Of a stretch of 23,948 nt of DNA, positions 9,785-15,914 are shown in pieces (within the stretch, counting starts at the first letter, position 1; every line of letters begins with the position of its first letter). The translations under genes were made by a program, and so were the position numbers. The stretch spans positions 1 to 23,948 of the IMG/VR virus record IMGVR_UViG_3300009790_000069. One strand, written 5' to 3'. The notes below the pieces were generated by a model. The model ran no database searches. It saw nothing but the letters and a program-made list of their open reading frames with translations, and had not been told where the DNA came from. Source of the stretch: a virus.

Positions 9785-11835
9785 TATACAACTCTCCCCC
9801 TTATATCCCTATCAGGATATTTTACTTCAAATACAGATGGGTCTAACGAAGGATAAATTTGTTTACTCTTCGTTGCTGCTTTGACATCATATGCATTTGG
9901 TGAATAACCTGAAGTACCTCCACATAAGTTTTTAAACTCTGTTTTTACTACGGATTGTACTCCTTCTATATTTCCTATCAACATTTCAACCTCACCAATA
10001 TTAATTGGCATATTGAAAGTCCACTTATCAATTTCAAAATAATCTTTTATTGCCGTTATGCAGTTTGTTAACACTTCTCTTTTATTGTAATCTCTATAAA
10101 CTCTAACTTCAAAGTCTAATCCTATATTGATTACAAATCCATCTAAAAGATTTACACCATCAGTTAACATTCTAAATTCGTTAAGATATGTTTTAAGATT
10201 TTCTTTGACTGCTTTGTTTAAAGATGTAAGTCTTTTATTTGTATCATATCCTAACACATATAGGTTTACTGCAAATGGGTTATTTTTTTCTTTTACATTT
10301 GATTTTTTATTTGATAAAAATTTAGAAACTTGTTGTTTAATTTGTTTATCAGTAAATTTCCTATCAACTATTAAATCTTGGACTAATTTAGAAAATTCAT
10401 TTAATGCAGTTGGTGAAGCTAAAATAGAACCAGGTGCATTGTCATCTAACTTACCATCTGCTACGCAAAAAGCTTTAGTTACATTACCAAACTTAGTTGG
10501 CATTGAAAGTGTTCTAACTTGATAATCTCTTGATGTTACTGCTCTGTTTTGTGAACCGAAGTTTGATATAGCATTTTCTCGTATCTCTTCTAATGTTTCA
10601 GAACCTCTACCACCAGTAGCTGGTTGGTCATTATCAACTGCTAATGAATTTTTTACAGTAGAATATAGATTTCTTGCCCCACCATCAAAAGCCGATAAAT
10701 CTTCATCAAATTCTACTTTAGTAATTCTTTGTATTTTGTTTTGTCTTACATTTGACTCTACACCCCCACCGACTAAATACTTTACAGTCATTGTAGTATT
10801 TTTTGGTGATTGACCATAAGATTTTGTCAATAAAAAATTTGAAGGGTCAAAGGATGCTCCTAATTTATCTATAGAATTTGTTAATCCTAATCCAACATTT
10901 TTAAATGTAGGTATTAATAATTCATCATTTTTACCACCATCTCCACTACCAAACTGAATAGTAGTTGTTCCGTTAGGATTTGTGACCACTTTAAATCTTC
11001 TTGGTGTTTTAATTAGTTTTAGTATTGATGGTACAGTATCTTTAAACTGAGATAAATCTTTGTCTTGACCTTCTGAGTTTGAATATTCTACATAAACCAT
11101 TTCTTGGCCCAAGTAAGGTACTTCGTAATATTTATTATTATTACCATCTCTTACATCGTATATACCAATTACATTATTATCAGGTATATCTATTCTTGCG
11201 TATTCCTCTTGAGATGAACCAAATGTAATTTCAACTCTTTTTTCTTCTGCAGAAATCACATCAACGAATTTTTTTACTAAATAAAATCTTGGATTATTTG
11301 TATCACTATCTCTTTCAAATACAGTAGTTTCTCTATCTTGTGCATCTGCAAAATCTAATAGTTCTGTAGTTCTAAAACTAACTCCATCTGCATCTAATTC
11401 CATTCCTTCTTTTATTCTAAGATAGTAATCAGTATCAGGCTCAAATGCTAAATCACCAGATGATATTGGATTTGTTACTCTTCTCGATGGTACTAATTGA
11501 AACACACTTGCTTTTGTAGTTGCAGGTGAAGTTACTTTGGGTCTATAACCCATCATCTTAGATAATTCAAATATATTTTCTCTATCTTGTGCAGTAGTTA
11601 ATAATGATTCTCTTAAAGTATCATCTATATAATATCCTAAAACATCTCCAACATAAGATGCCATCTCAATAAACATCATACCTGGTGATGATTCATTAAA
11701 GTCATTATATGTTGTTGGAAAATAAGTTTTAGCGAATTCAATTAAGTTGGTTCTGAAATCAACAAAATCTTTGTTTAGGTATTTAATATCTTTACCCTTA
11801 TCCTTAAAACTTTTTATTTGATTATTTAGTGCCAT
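9784..11835 (-). CDS. 6: Baseplate wedge protein gp6-like (gpJ family)
   Basis: This is the baseplate-wedge core protein that joins neighbouring wedges around the hub. The N-terminus carries the typical gp6 signature: an initial KxLNKDFxxFRxNLIEFAKTYFP segment, then NESSPGMMFIEMASYVGDVLGYYIDD and LFELSKMMGYRP-type residues between about 20 and 100. The middle holds VGGGVESNVRQNKI and an RAVTSRDYQVR segment near 430, which match the conserved core of the gpJ/gp6 family. The 683-aa length is close to T4 gp6 (660). It starts one base after the gp25 stop and ends in a TAATG overlap with the next gene. The gp25-gp6 order is the standard T4-like arrangement, which supports the call. No truncation or frameshift is visible. 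Confidence 0.93.
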   Translation of the reverse strand: MALNNQIKSFKDKGKDIKYLNKDFVDFRTNLIEFAKTYFPTTYNDFNESSPGMMFIEMASYVGDVLGYYIDDTLRESLLTTAQDRENIFELSKMMGYRPKVTSPATTKASVFQLVPSRRVTNPISSGDLAFEPDTDYYLRIKEGMELDADGVSFRTTELLDFADAQDRETTVFERDSDTNNPRFYLVKKFVDVISAEEKRVEITFGSSQEEYARIDIPDNNVIGIYDVRDGNNNKYYEVPYLGQEMVYVEYSNSEGQDKDLSQFKDTVPSILKLIKTPRRFKVVTNPNGTTTIQFGSGDGGKNDELLIPTFKNVGLGLTNSIDKLGASFDPSNFLLTKSYGQSPKNTTMTVKYLVGGGVESNVRQNKIQRITKVEFDEDLSAFDGGARNLYSTVKNSLAVDNDQPATGGRGSETLEEIRENAISNFGSQNRAVTSRDYQVRTLSMPTKFGNVTKAFCVADGKLDDNAPGSILASPTALNEFSKLVQDLIVDRKFTDKQIKQQVSKFLSNKKSNVKEKNNPFAVNLYVLGYDTNKRLTSLNKAVKENLKTYLNEFRMLTDGVNLLDGFVINIGLDFEVRVYRDYNKREVLTNCITAIKDYFEIDKWTFNMPINIGEVEMLIGNIEGVQSVVKTEFKNLCGGTSGYSPNAYDVKAATKSKQIYPSLDPSVFEVKYPDRDIRGRVV

Positions 11836-11836
11836 A

Positions 11837-12268
11837 TTATTCCTCTACCAAAAATGTTAGTGTATCTAATGTTTGGTCTCCCTCTTGTTTAAATTTTAAA
11901 GATACTTTAGCTTGATTGTTATCAGTCATTTCTTTACTAATATCAATATTAATATCTTCTACAATAACATAGGGTAACCATTTAGTTACTGCATCGTTAA
12001 TAGTGTTTTCCAAATCCTCTTCAAATTTCTCAGTAGCAGGATTGAATAACAAATCATGTAACCCACTTCCAAATTCAGGTTGTAATATTCTTTCACCTTT
12101 TTTGGTAAGTAATAAATTTTTTAAATTAGAACGAACTTGGTCAAATGTTTTAAATGATTGAGCAAAGTATCCATCACTACCTCTTTGTATTGGTAATGTA
12201 ATACCTACTGCATAGTTGTTAAACTCTTCAGTATCAATTACAATCTTTTTATTTAACTCATACGCCAT
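11837..12268 (-). CDS. 25: Baseplate wedge protein gp25-like (GPW/gp25 family)
   Basis: This small wedge component is homologous to T4 gp25, P2 gpW and the type VI secretion protein TssE. It sits at the sheath-baseplate interface and helps nucleate the sheath. The family's EPR-like core is visible at residues 58-75 (GERILQPEFGSGLHDLLF), preceded by SNLKNLLLTKK. The C-terminal half is an alpha/beta unit ending DTLTFLVEE. At 143 aa it matches the family length (about 130-145). The N-terminus, MAYELNKKIVIDTEEFNNYAVGITLPI, includes the short strand typical of marine T4-like gp25. It lies between the 181-aa protein and gp6 with a single-base gap on each side, so it is clearly co-translated with the wedge genes. 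Confidence 0.93.
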   Translation of the reverse strand: MAYELNKKIVIDTEEFNNYAVGITLPIQRGSDGYFAQSFKTFDQVRSNLKNLLLTKKGERILQPEFGSGLHDLLFNPATEKFEEDLENTINDAVTKWLPYVIVEDINIDISKEMTDNNQAKVSLKFKQEGDQTLDTLTFLVEE

Positions 12269-12269
12269 T

Positions 12270-12815
12270 TTACGATTCTACCTTTTTTCCCATCATAGCT
12301 TTAACTAATTGAGAATTATCTCTATTTAATATTTTATCTAAACCAGGTAATCCTGTTTGGACTCCCAATCCAGTTTTTTGTGGTTTACTTTGAACATGAC
12401 CCATTCCCATTTTAGACGCCATTTCTTGTCTAAATGATTCAACACCACTTACTCCAACAGGTGGTTGACCTTGTGCTGATTGGACATTGTGTGTTCCAAA
12501 AGTTAAAGTTTTATCCATTGGGTTAGTTTGTGGTTGATTTGCTGTTTGATTTAATACTTCATTCAGTATTGGGTTTTTTGTAAACACTTTTTTTTCTTCT
12601 ACTTGTGTTACTTCTCTATCCTTTTCTAAAACTGCCTCGGCTAAAGAAAAAGGGTCAACGCTAGGTGATTCCGATTTCTTAACTTCACCCAATCTCTTAT
12701 TGACTTCTTCCTCTAATATTTTAGGAAAAGTCTTTCTAAGAAAGGTTTCTTGTTTTTTGGCAACCTCGGCTTCAACTATTGTCTTAATTACTTTTATTAA
12801 TTTTTTAGAATTCAT
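12270..12815 (-). CDS. Unknown virion/assembly protein, 181 aa
   Basis: I do not recognise this family. I chose the ATG at 12815 (MNSKKLIKVIKTIVEAEVAKK) rather than an upstream in-frame ATG at 12884. The longer form would overlap the preceding gene and would translate a probable promoter. Residues 1-45 form a charged helix (EVAKKQETFLRKTFPKILEE). The middle is acidic and low in complexity. Residues 95-181 are Gln/Gly/Asn-rich with several Met-Gly motifs (SKMGMGH, AMMGKKVES at the end). A helical head and disordered tail fit a chaperone or small structural protein. It sits directly upstream of gp25 with a one-base gap and is preceded by an ATATTTATA element 18 bases upstream of the ATG. Confidence 0.75.
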   Translation of the reverse strand: MNSKKLIKVIKTIVEAEVAKKQETFLRKTFPKILEEEVNKRLGEVKKSESPSVDPFSLAEAVLEKDREVTQVEEKKVFTKNPILNEVLNQTANQPQTNPMDKTLTFGTHNVQSAQGQPPVGVSGVESFRQEMASKMGMGHVQSKPQKTGLGVQTGLPGLDKILNRDNSQLVKAMMGKKVES

Positions 12816-12833
12816 AATAGTTTTCTTGTTTAA

Positions 12834-12842
12834 TATAAATAT
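12834..12842 (-). promoter_or_regulatory. Candidate late-promoter element ATATTTATA before the 181-aa gene
   Basis: The minus strand reads ATATTTATA 18 bases upstream of the chosen start at 12815, in the only sizeable gap of the structural operon. The identical 9-mer also occurs at 15326-15334 and 15906-15914, both intergenic. Its reverse complement contains TATAAATA, the T4 late consensus, so the element is nearly symmetrical and its direction cannot be settled from sequence alone. Confidence 0.4.
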
Positions 12843-12862
12843 ACAATTATAATATTTTAGTC

Positions 12863-13660
12863 TTAGAATGGGATATTCCAACACCTTAATCCATTTTTTT
12901 CAGGATTTTGTGCTAGATAAAACTTACCTGCAGATTCTATAACATCACCTGTATTGTAAACATCATTTGGTGAAAATTTCTTTGGTGCAGAGTTTGGTGG
13001 TGCAAAAGCTAATGTTTGCCAATCAGATGTTGCAATTGTGTCATCATCATCACTACCATCATTACTGCCTCCTAATCTTCCACCAGGTATCACATACATA
13101 CTCCAAGATATCACACCAGGTCCTGGTATTGGGGATGGTGCTGATGGATAAAGTGATGTAGTATAAATCATTCCTTTCAATGTTAATAGGTGTATTTGTG
13201 CAACTAATACAAATGAATTGATGAAAAAATTAGGTGATTCTACTGGTGGTAATTCAAACTGTGCAATCCAAGTGCCAGGATTTATACAAATGTTTTGTGT
13301 TACAATAAGATTTTGGATTGAACCAGGTGCTGGTATTGGTGGTGTTGGAAATGGATTCATGGTTGCACCTGTCCAATATGCTTTTACCGCAGGTCCTAAT
13401 TCTTTTAGTATGGGCGATAGTGGTAATGGTTTGGGAGGTTTTTGTAAAGCAAAACATTTAGTCAATGCAAGAATTATTAACGCCTCCATTATATCTTTAT
13501 TACCTTTTTGTATTGTACATAGGTTTATTCCTTGAATACCCCTTCTCATGCACAAATCATATTCAGTAGTTAGTTTTTTGGCAAATGCATCGAGTGTAGC
13601 TACTCCAATAGGATTAGCCATATACCTTTTCATGTTTGACTTGAATATACCCCAACTCAT
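12863..13660 (-). CDS. Proline-rich baseplate-region protein with possible CBM5/12-like C-terminus (265 aa)
   Basis: The function is unknown. Residues 1-75 are helical, with MSWGIFKSNMKRYMANPIG at the start, and carry four Cys residues between about 37 and 69. Residues 73-115 are Pro-rich (KPPKPLPLSP, NPFPTPPIPAPGS). The middle is a hydrophobic beta-type region with another Pro/Gly stretch near 162-173, then an Asp/Gly run (SNDGSDDDDT) near 200. The last 37 residues (VYNTGDVIESAGKFYLAQ ... GLRCW) follow the Y-x-GD-V-x-x-x-G-x-x-Y-x-A...W spacing of chitin-binding CBM5/12 modules. That could let the tail tip touch a cell-surface glycan. The ATG overlaps the spike gene stop by one base (TAATG). 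The CBM assignment is a motif-level inference. Confidence 0.8.
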   Translation of the reverse strand: MSWGIFKSNMKRYMANPIGVATLDAFAKKLTTEYDLCMRRGIQGINLCTIQKGNKDIMEALIILALTKCFALQKPPKPLPLSPILKELGPAVKAYWTGATMNPFPTPPIPAPGSIQNLIVTQNICINPGTWIAQFELPPVESPNFFINSFVLVAQIHLLTLKGMIYTTSLYPSAPSPIPGPGVISWSMYVIPGGRLGGSNDGSDDDDTIATSDWQTLAFAPPNSAPKKFSPNDVYNTGDVIESAGKFYLAQNPEKNGLRCWNIPF

Positions 13661-14901
13661 TAGTCTACAAAATTTTTCTTACTAAGGATTGTATTTAGTT
13701 TACCTTGTATTGCAGTAAACTTAGCTGCATTTAGTGGAGGACTTGATGGGCCAGCTGGTGTTGCGTGATTCATAGCGACTATTTCACTTAATATTTCATT
13801 TAGTAAGCTGACAAGTGTATCACCCTTTGCCAATGGCTCTTCACTATTACCATTACCTATGTGTATTTCTGCATCACCAGTATCTAATCTAATGTCACTA
13901 TCATTTGTAGTAACAAATATGTCATCTTGAACATCTGCAATTATTCCTCCCTTGTTATCGATAGAAAGCCCACCATCTGAAATAAATCCGTAATTTCCTT
14001 TAGAATAAAAAATCATTTCAGATTCTTTGGATGATATAATTACTCTTCCACTATTAATTAAAATTTGGTCACCTTTTAATTCTGATGGATAATCATCAAA
14101 TGATTTTGGTTTTGTATCAAAGTTAGAAGAACCTTTATCACTAACGACACCAGGTTGAAAGTCTAATTTAAATTCACCAGATGTTAAAGAAACTATAGAA
14201 CCATCTTTATTTATATCTTCTTCTATATGTTCAGCTAAACCTAATTCATTTTGTGAATTATTATTTTCTCTATTTCTTATTATAATTGATGGGTGGAGTT
14301 TTCTTTCAGAATTATTATATCCACTAAATCTAATTGATTGTCCAAATCTCGATTGTATTACGGTATCACCTTCAAATAATTTAAGTTGGTGAATTGACTC
14401 ATTTTGTTCAGCTTCAAAATATTCACCAAAACCAGATGTTTCATCATCACCTGAATCTGTTTTATTTGCAATACCTGTATTGGATGTTGAGTTATATGAA
14501 CCTGCACTATTGTCAGATTCACCTTTTACTGTATTAAATATTTTTGAAAAAGTATCTCCTACTCCATCAGTATATGGTGATAAGGTAGAACTGTTTCTTC
14601 TATAAACATAACCAGTTGTAGTTTCCATAACATCAACTCTTTCGTTTTTAACTGGTATTGTATTAAAGTTTTTGTCATAGGGAGCTGCAAAGAATCCATC
14701 ACCAGCTGAAGAAAATTTCTTATTCATTGGAATAAATTGAATATATCCTATTCTACCAAAAGGTATTGTTCCATCCTCAACTAATGGATGTTCATTGTCA
14801 GTAATGACATCTTTTACAACTCCTTTAAATATAAAAGAAGCTTCTTGTTTTGGATTTCCAAATGAGCTACTTTTAACTCTATACTTTCTTTCTCTTGACA
14901 T
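13660..14901 (-). CDS. 5: gp5-like baseplate spike / hub protein, no lysozyme domain (413 aa)
   Basis: This appears to be the central membrane-puncturing spike at the tail tip. Residues 20-100 look like the N-terminal OB-fold (FIFKGVVKDV ... GRIGYIQFIPM ... VDVMETTTGYVYRR). A Ser/Asn/Gly-rich linker follows at 125-160, then a segment typical of spike proteins (LFEGDTVIQSRFGQSIRFSG, 175-194). Residues 275-350 form regular short strands (INSGRVIISSKES, DDIFVTTNDSDIRLD, AEIHIGNG) consistent with a beta-helix. The C-terminal segment has the usual GDTLVSLLNEI, GPSSPPLNAAKF and LSKKNFVD pattern. T4 gp5 has a lysozyme domain between OB-fold and helix; none is visible here. It overlaps the 141-aa gene by 23 bases. 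Confidence 0.82.
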   Translation of the reverse strand: MSRERKYRVKSSSFGNPKQEASFIFKGVVKDVITDNEHPLVEDGTIPFGRIGYIQFIPMNKKFSSAGDGFFAAPYDKNFNTIPVKNERVDVMETTTGYVYRRNSSTLSPYTDGVGDTFSKIFNTVKGESDNSAGSYNSTSNTGIANKTDSGDDETSGFGEYFEAEQNESIHQLKLFEGDTVIQSRFGQSIRFSGYNNSERKLHPSIIIRNRENNNSQNELGLAEHIEEDINKDGSIVSLTSGEFKLDFQPGVVSDKGSSNFDTKPKSFDDYPSELKGDQILINSGRVIISSKESEMIFYSKGNYGFISDGGLSIDNKGGIIADVQDDIFVTTNDSDIRLDTGDAEIHIGNGNSEEPLAKGDTLVSLLNEILSEIVAMNHATPAGPSSPPLNAAKFTAIQGKLNTILSKKNFVD

Positions 14902-15304
14902 TATCTACCTTTTGTTTTAATTCTTCAACTTCGTTTGTTAATTCATCAACTTGGATTTTTTCATCAGCTACTTCACCGACAACATCTTCTAATTGTTGTA
15001 GTAATTGTTCTTTTTCTTTGTCAGTTAGAAATCCATCCTCACCTAAAGTTTTATCTTTTGATGCAATCATTCTTTGTGCAATCGCTGCCATTTTTATAAG
15101 TGACTCATCGTTTCTTACTGAAGTATCTACTAAGTCTTTTATTATTGGACCAATAACTGCCATGTCACCAGAATGTCTAATTACTTTTTTCATTTCAGCA
15201 ATTAGTTCTGATATTCTTGTTTTTTTAGTTTGCTGGTTATCGTAGATATCTTTAAACAATCCACTTAAATTTTTACCAGGAAATAATTCAAAATCTGTAC
15301 TCAT
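14879..15304 (-). CDS. Helical/coiled-coil protein upstream of spike gene (141 aa)
   Basis: The function is unknown. I place the start at 15304 (MSTDFELFPGKNLSGLFKDI). A longer frame opens at 15373 but begins inside a transcription terminator, so it is rejected. Residues 1-20 have a compact FELFPGKNLSGLF opening. The rest is helical, with a strong coiled coil at about 100-138 (QLLQQLEDVVGEVADEKIQV, then EVEELKQKVDNVKRKK). It contains no Cys and no membrane segment. It overlaps the spike gene by 23 bases. This is the first gene after a terminator and carries the ATATTTATA element 21 bases upstream, so it probably opens the baseplate operon. A tail assembly or hub-associated role is possible from position only. 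Confidence 0.78.
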   Translation of the reverse strand: MSTDFELFPGKNLSGLFKDIYDNQQTKKTRISELIAEMKKVIRHSGDMAVIGPIIKDLVDTSVRNDESLIKMAAIAQRMIASKDKTLGEDGFLTDKEKEQLLQQLEDVVGEVADEKIQVDELTNEVEELKQKVDNVKRKKV

Positions 15305-15325
15305 AATTTTTATACATTGTCTAAC

Positions 15326-15334
15326 TATAAATAT
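15326..15334 (-). promoter_or_regulatory. Candidate late-promoter element ATATTTATA opening the baseplate operon
   Basis: The minus strand reads ATATTTATA between a terminator (15342-15370) and the start codon at 15304, which is exactly where a new promoter would be needed. This is one of three identical intergenic copies. I did not notice the 8-mer TATTTATA/TATAAATA inside genes when scanning by eye. Confidence 0.45.
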
Positions 15335-15341
15335 TGGAAAT

Positions 15342-15370
15342 AAAAAAACCTCCCATTTCTGAGAGGTTTT
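15342..15370 (-). terminator. Rho-independent terminator after the 78-aa gene
   Basis: On the minus strand a 10-bp stem (AAAACCTCTC with GGGAGGTTTT, one T-G wobble) encloses a 6-base loop. It is followed by a run of seven T (15348-15342). It lies 29 bases downstream of the 78-aa stop codon. Confidence 0.88.
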
Positions 15371-15398
15371 CATATCTTAACCGGTTATGGTTGTATTC

Positions 15399-15635
15399 CT
15401 AAGCTTTCTTTTTAAGAATGTGGTATAGAACTCCAGCACCTACTAATCCAAGTAGACCTTCGTTACTCAATCCACCCAATATACCCATAATGTTTTCCAC
15501 TACAGATACCTCAGGCCAGAAAGGAATCGCCGCACCTTTGAATAGTACTTCTAATACTACACCAAGAGCGATAACACTTATACCAATTTCAGTTAGATGA
15601 TTAGCCCAATCGCCAATCTTTTTAAGAAATTCCAT
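15399..15635 (-). CDS. Small membrane protein, holin-sized (78 aa)
   Basis: The 78-residue protein has an N-terminal amphipathic stretch (MEFLKKIGDWANHLTE) and a first hydrophobic helix at about 17-37 (IGISVIALGVVLEVLFKG). A Pro/Trp turn (IPFWPEVS) follows, then a Gly-rich segment (NIMGILGGLSNEG) and a second hydrophobic helix at about 61-73 (LLGLVGAGVLYHI) ending in KKKA. Two membrane segments, small size and a charged tail fit a class II holin or a small inner-membrane protein. The evidence is topology only. The gene has its own cassette: a consensus Shine-Dalgarno AGAGGAG (15642-15648) six bases before the ATG, and terminators on both sides. That implies strong, separately controlled expression. 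Confidence 0.85.
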   Translation of the reverse strand: MEFLKKIGDWANHLTEIGISVIALGVVLEVLFKGAAIPFWPEVSVVENIMGILGGLSNEGLLGLVGAGVLYHILKKKA

Positions 15636-15641
15636 ATATTA

Positions 15642-15648
15642 CTCCTCT
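15642..15648 (-). promoter_or_regulatory. Strong Shine-Dalgarno of the 78-aa membrane protein gene
   Basis: AGAGGAG lies six bases upstream of the ATG at 15635. Most starts in the window lack such a site, so this gene is marked for efficient translation. Confidence 0.7.
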
Positions 15649-15785
15649 GTTTAAAATTAATGAAAATAACTTTTCCATATTACAAAACATCGGACTTGTC
15701 CAACAATAACTATAGTATATATTTCTGAAAAAACACCTTTTTTATTTTCACACCCAATGGGCAAACAATATTAGGTGTCAAACAA
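15649..15785. other. Non-coding leader region of the 78-aa gene with inverted repeats
   Basis: No plausible gene is visible. The minus strand contains ACACC (near 15776) that could pair with either of two GGTGT copies (near 15751 and 15732), the second followed by six T. There is also a tight dyad GGAC-AA-GTCC near 15691-15700. An AT-rich TATATACTATAG stretch near 15707-15720 may hold a promoter, but it matches neither of the two promoter types found elsewhere in the window. Confidence 0.35.
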
Positions 15786-15901
15786 AAAACCCAACCTTAC
15801 GGGGGTTGGGTTTTATCCAATCACTTTGAATTACGACTGGTTGTTTAGAGCTACTAAGTTTGTCAATCTCCACACATCTGTCTACAATTGTTGAGCTCTA
15901 C
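15785..15901 (-). ncRNA. Candidate structured small RNA between carbamoyltransferase and terminator
   Basis: This non-coding stretch of about 115 nt lies between the carbamoyltransferase stop and a strong terminator. Just inside its 5' end TAGAGCT (15900-15894) is an exact inverted repeat of AGCTCTA (15852-15846), which would close a stem around 41 bases. The ATATTTATA element ends five bases upstream, about the distance expected from a -10-type element to a transcript start. The terminator hairpin (15786-15814) would form the 3' end. I see no tRNA-like T-loop or anticodon arm and no ORF. It could instead be just the structured 3' UTR of the carbamoyltransferase mRNA. Confidence 0.45.
15786..15814 (-). 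terminator. Strong hairpin terminator after the carbamoyltransferase / small RNA
   Basis: An 11-bp perfect stem (AAAACCCAACC with GGTTGGGTTTT) has a 7-base loop. On the minus strand it continues into a T run and then TTTGACACC. On the plus strand the stem also ends in TTTT, so it could work weakly in both directions. All genes here are on the minus strand, so I call it for that strand. Confidence 0.9.
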
Positions 15902-15905
15902 AATA

Positions 15906-15914
15906 TATAAATAT
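15906..15914 (-). promoter_or_regulatory. Candidate late-promoter element ATATTTATA before the small RNA
   Basis: The minus strand reads ATATTTATA, touching the last stop-codon base of the carbamoyltransferase and ending five bases before the inverted repeat that begins the candidate RNA. It is identical to the copies at 12834 and 15326. Confidence 0.4.

Noticed and set aside
12816-12884. Longer start (12884) for the 181-aa protein
   Set aside because: It would overlap the previous gene by 22 bases and translate the AT-rich candidate promoter; the ATG at 12815 gives a more normal N-terminus.
15305-15373. N-terminal extension of the 141-aa protein from an ATG at 15373
   Set aside because: The extension reads through the terminator hairpin at 15342-15370 and the candidate promoter; MSTDFELFPGK at 15304 is a better start.
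15785-15901. tRNA gene in the non-coding stretch after the carbamoyltransferase
   Set aside because: There is a 7-bp closing stem, but no GTTC-type T-loop, anticodon arm or proper arm spacing.
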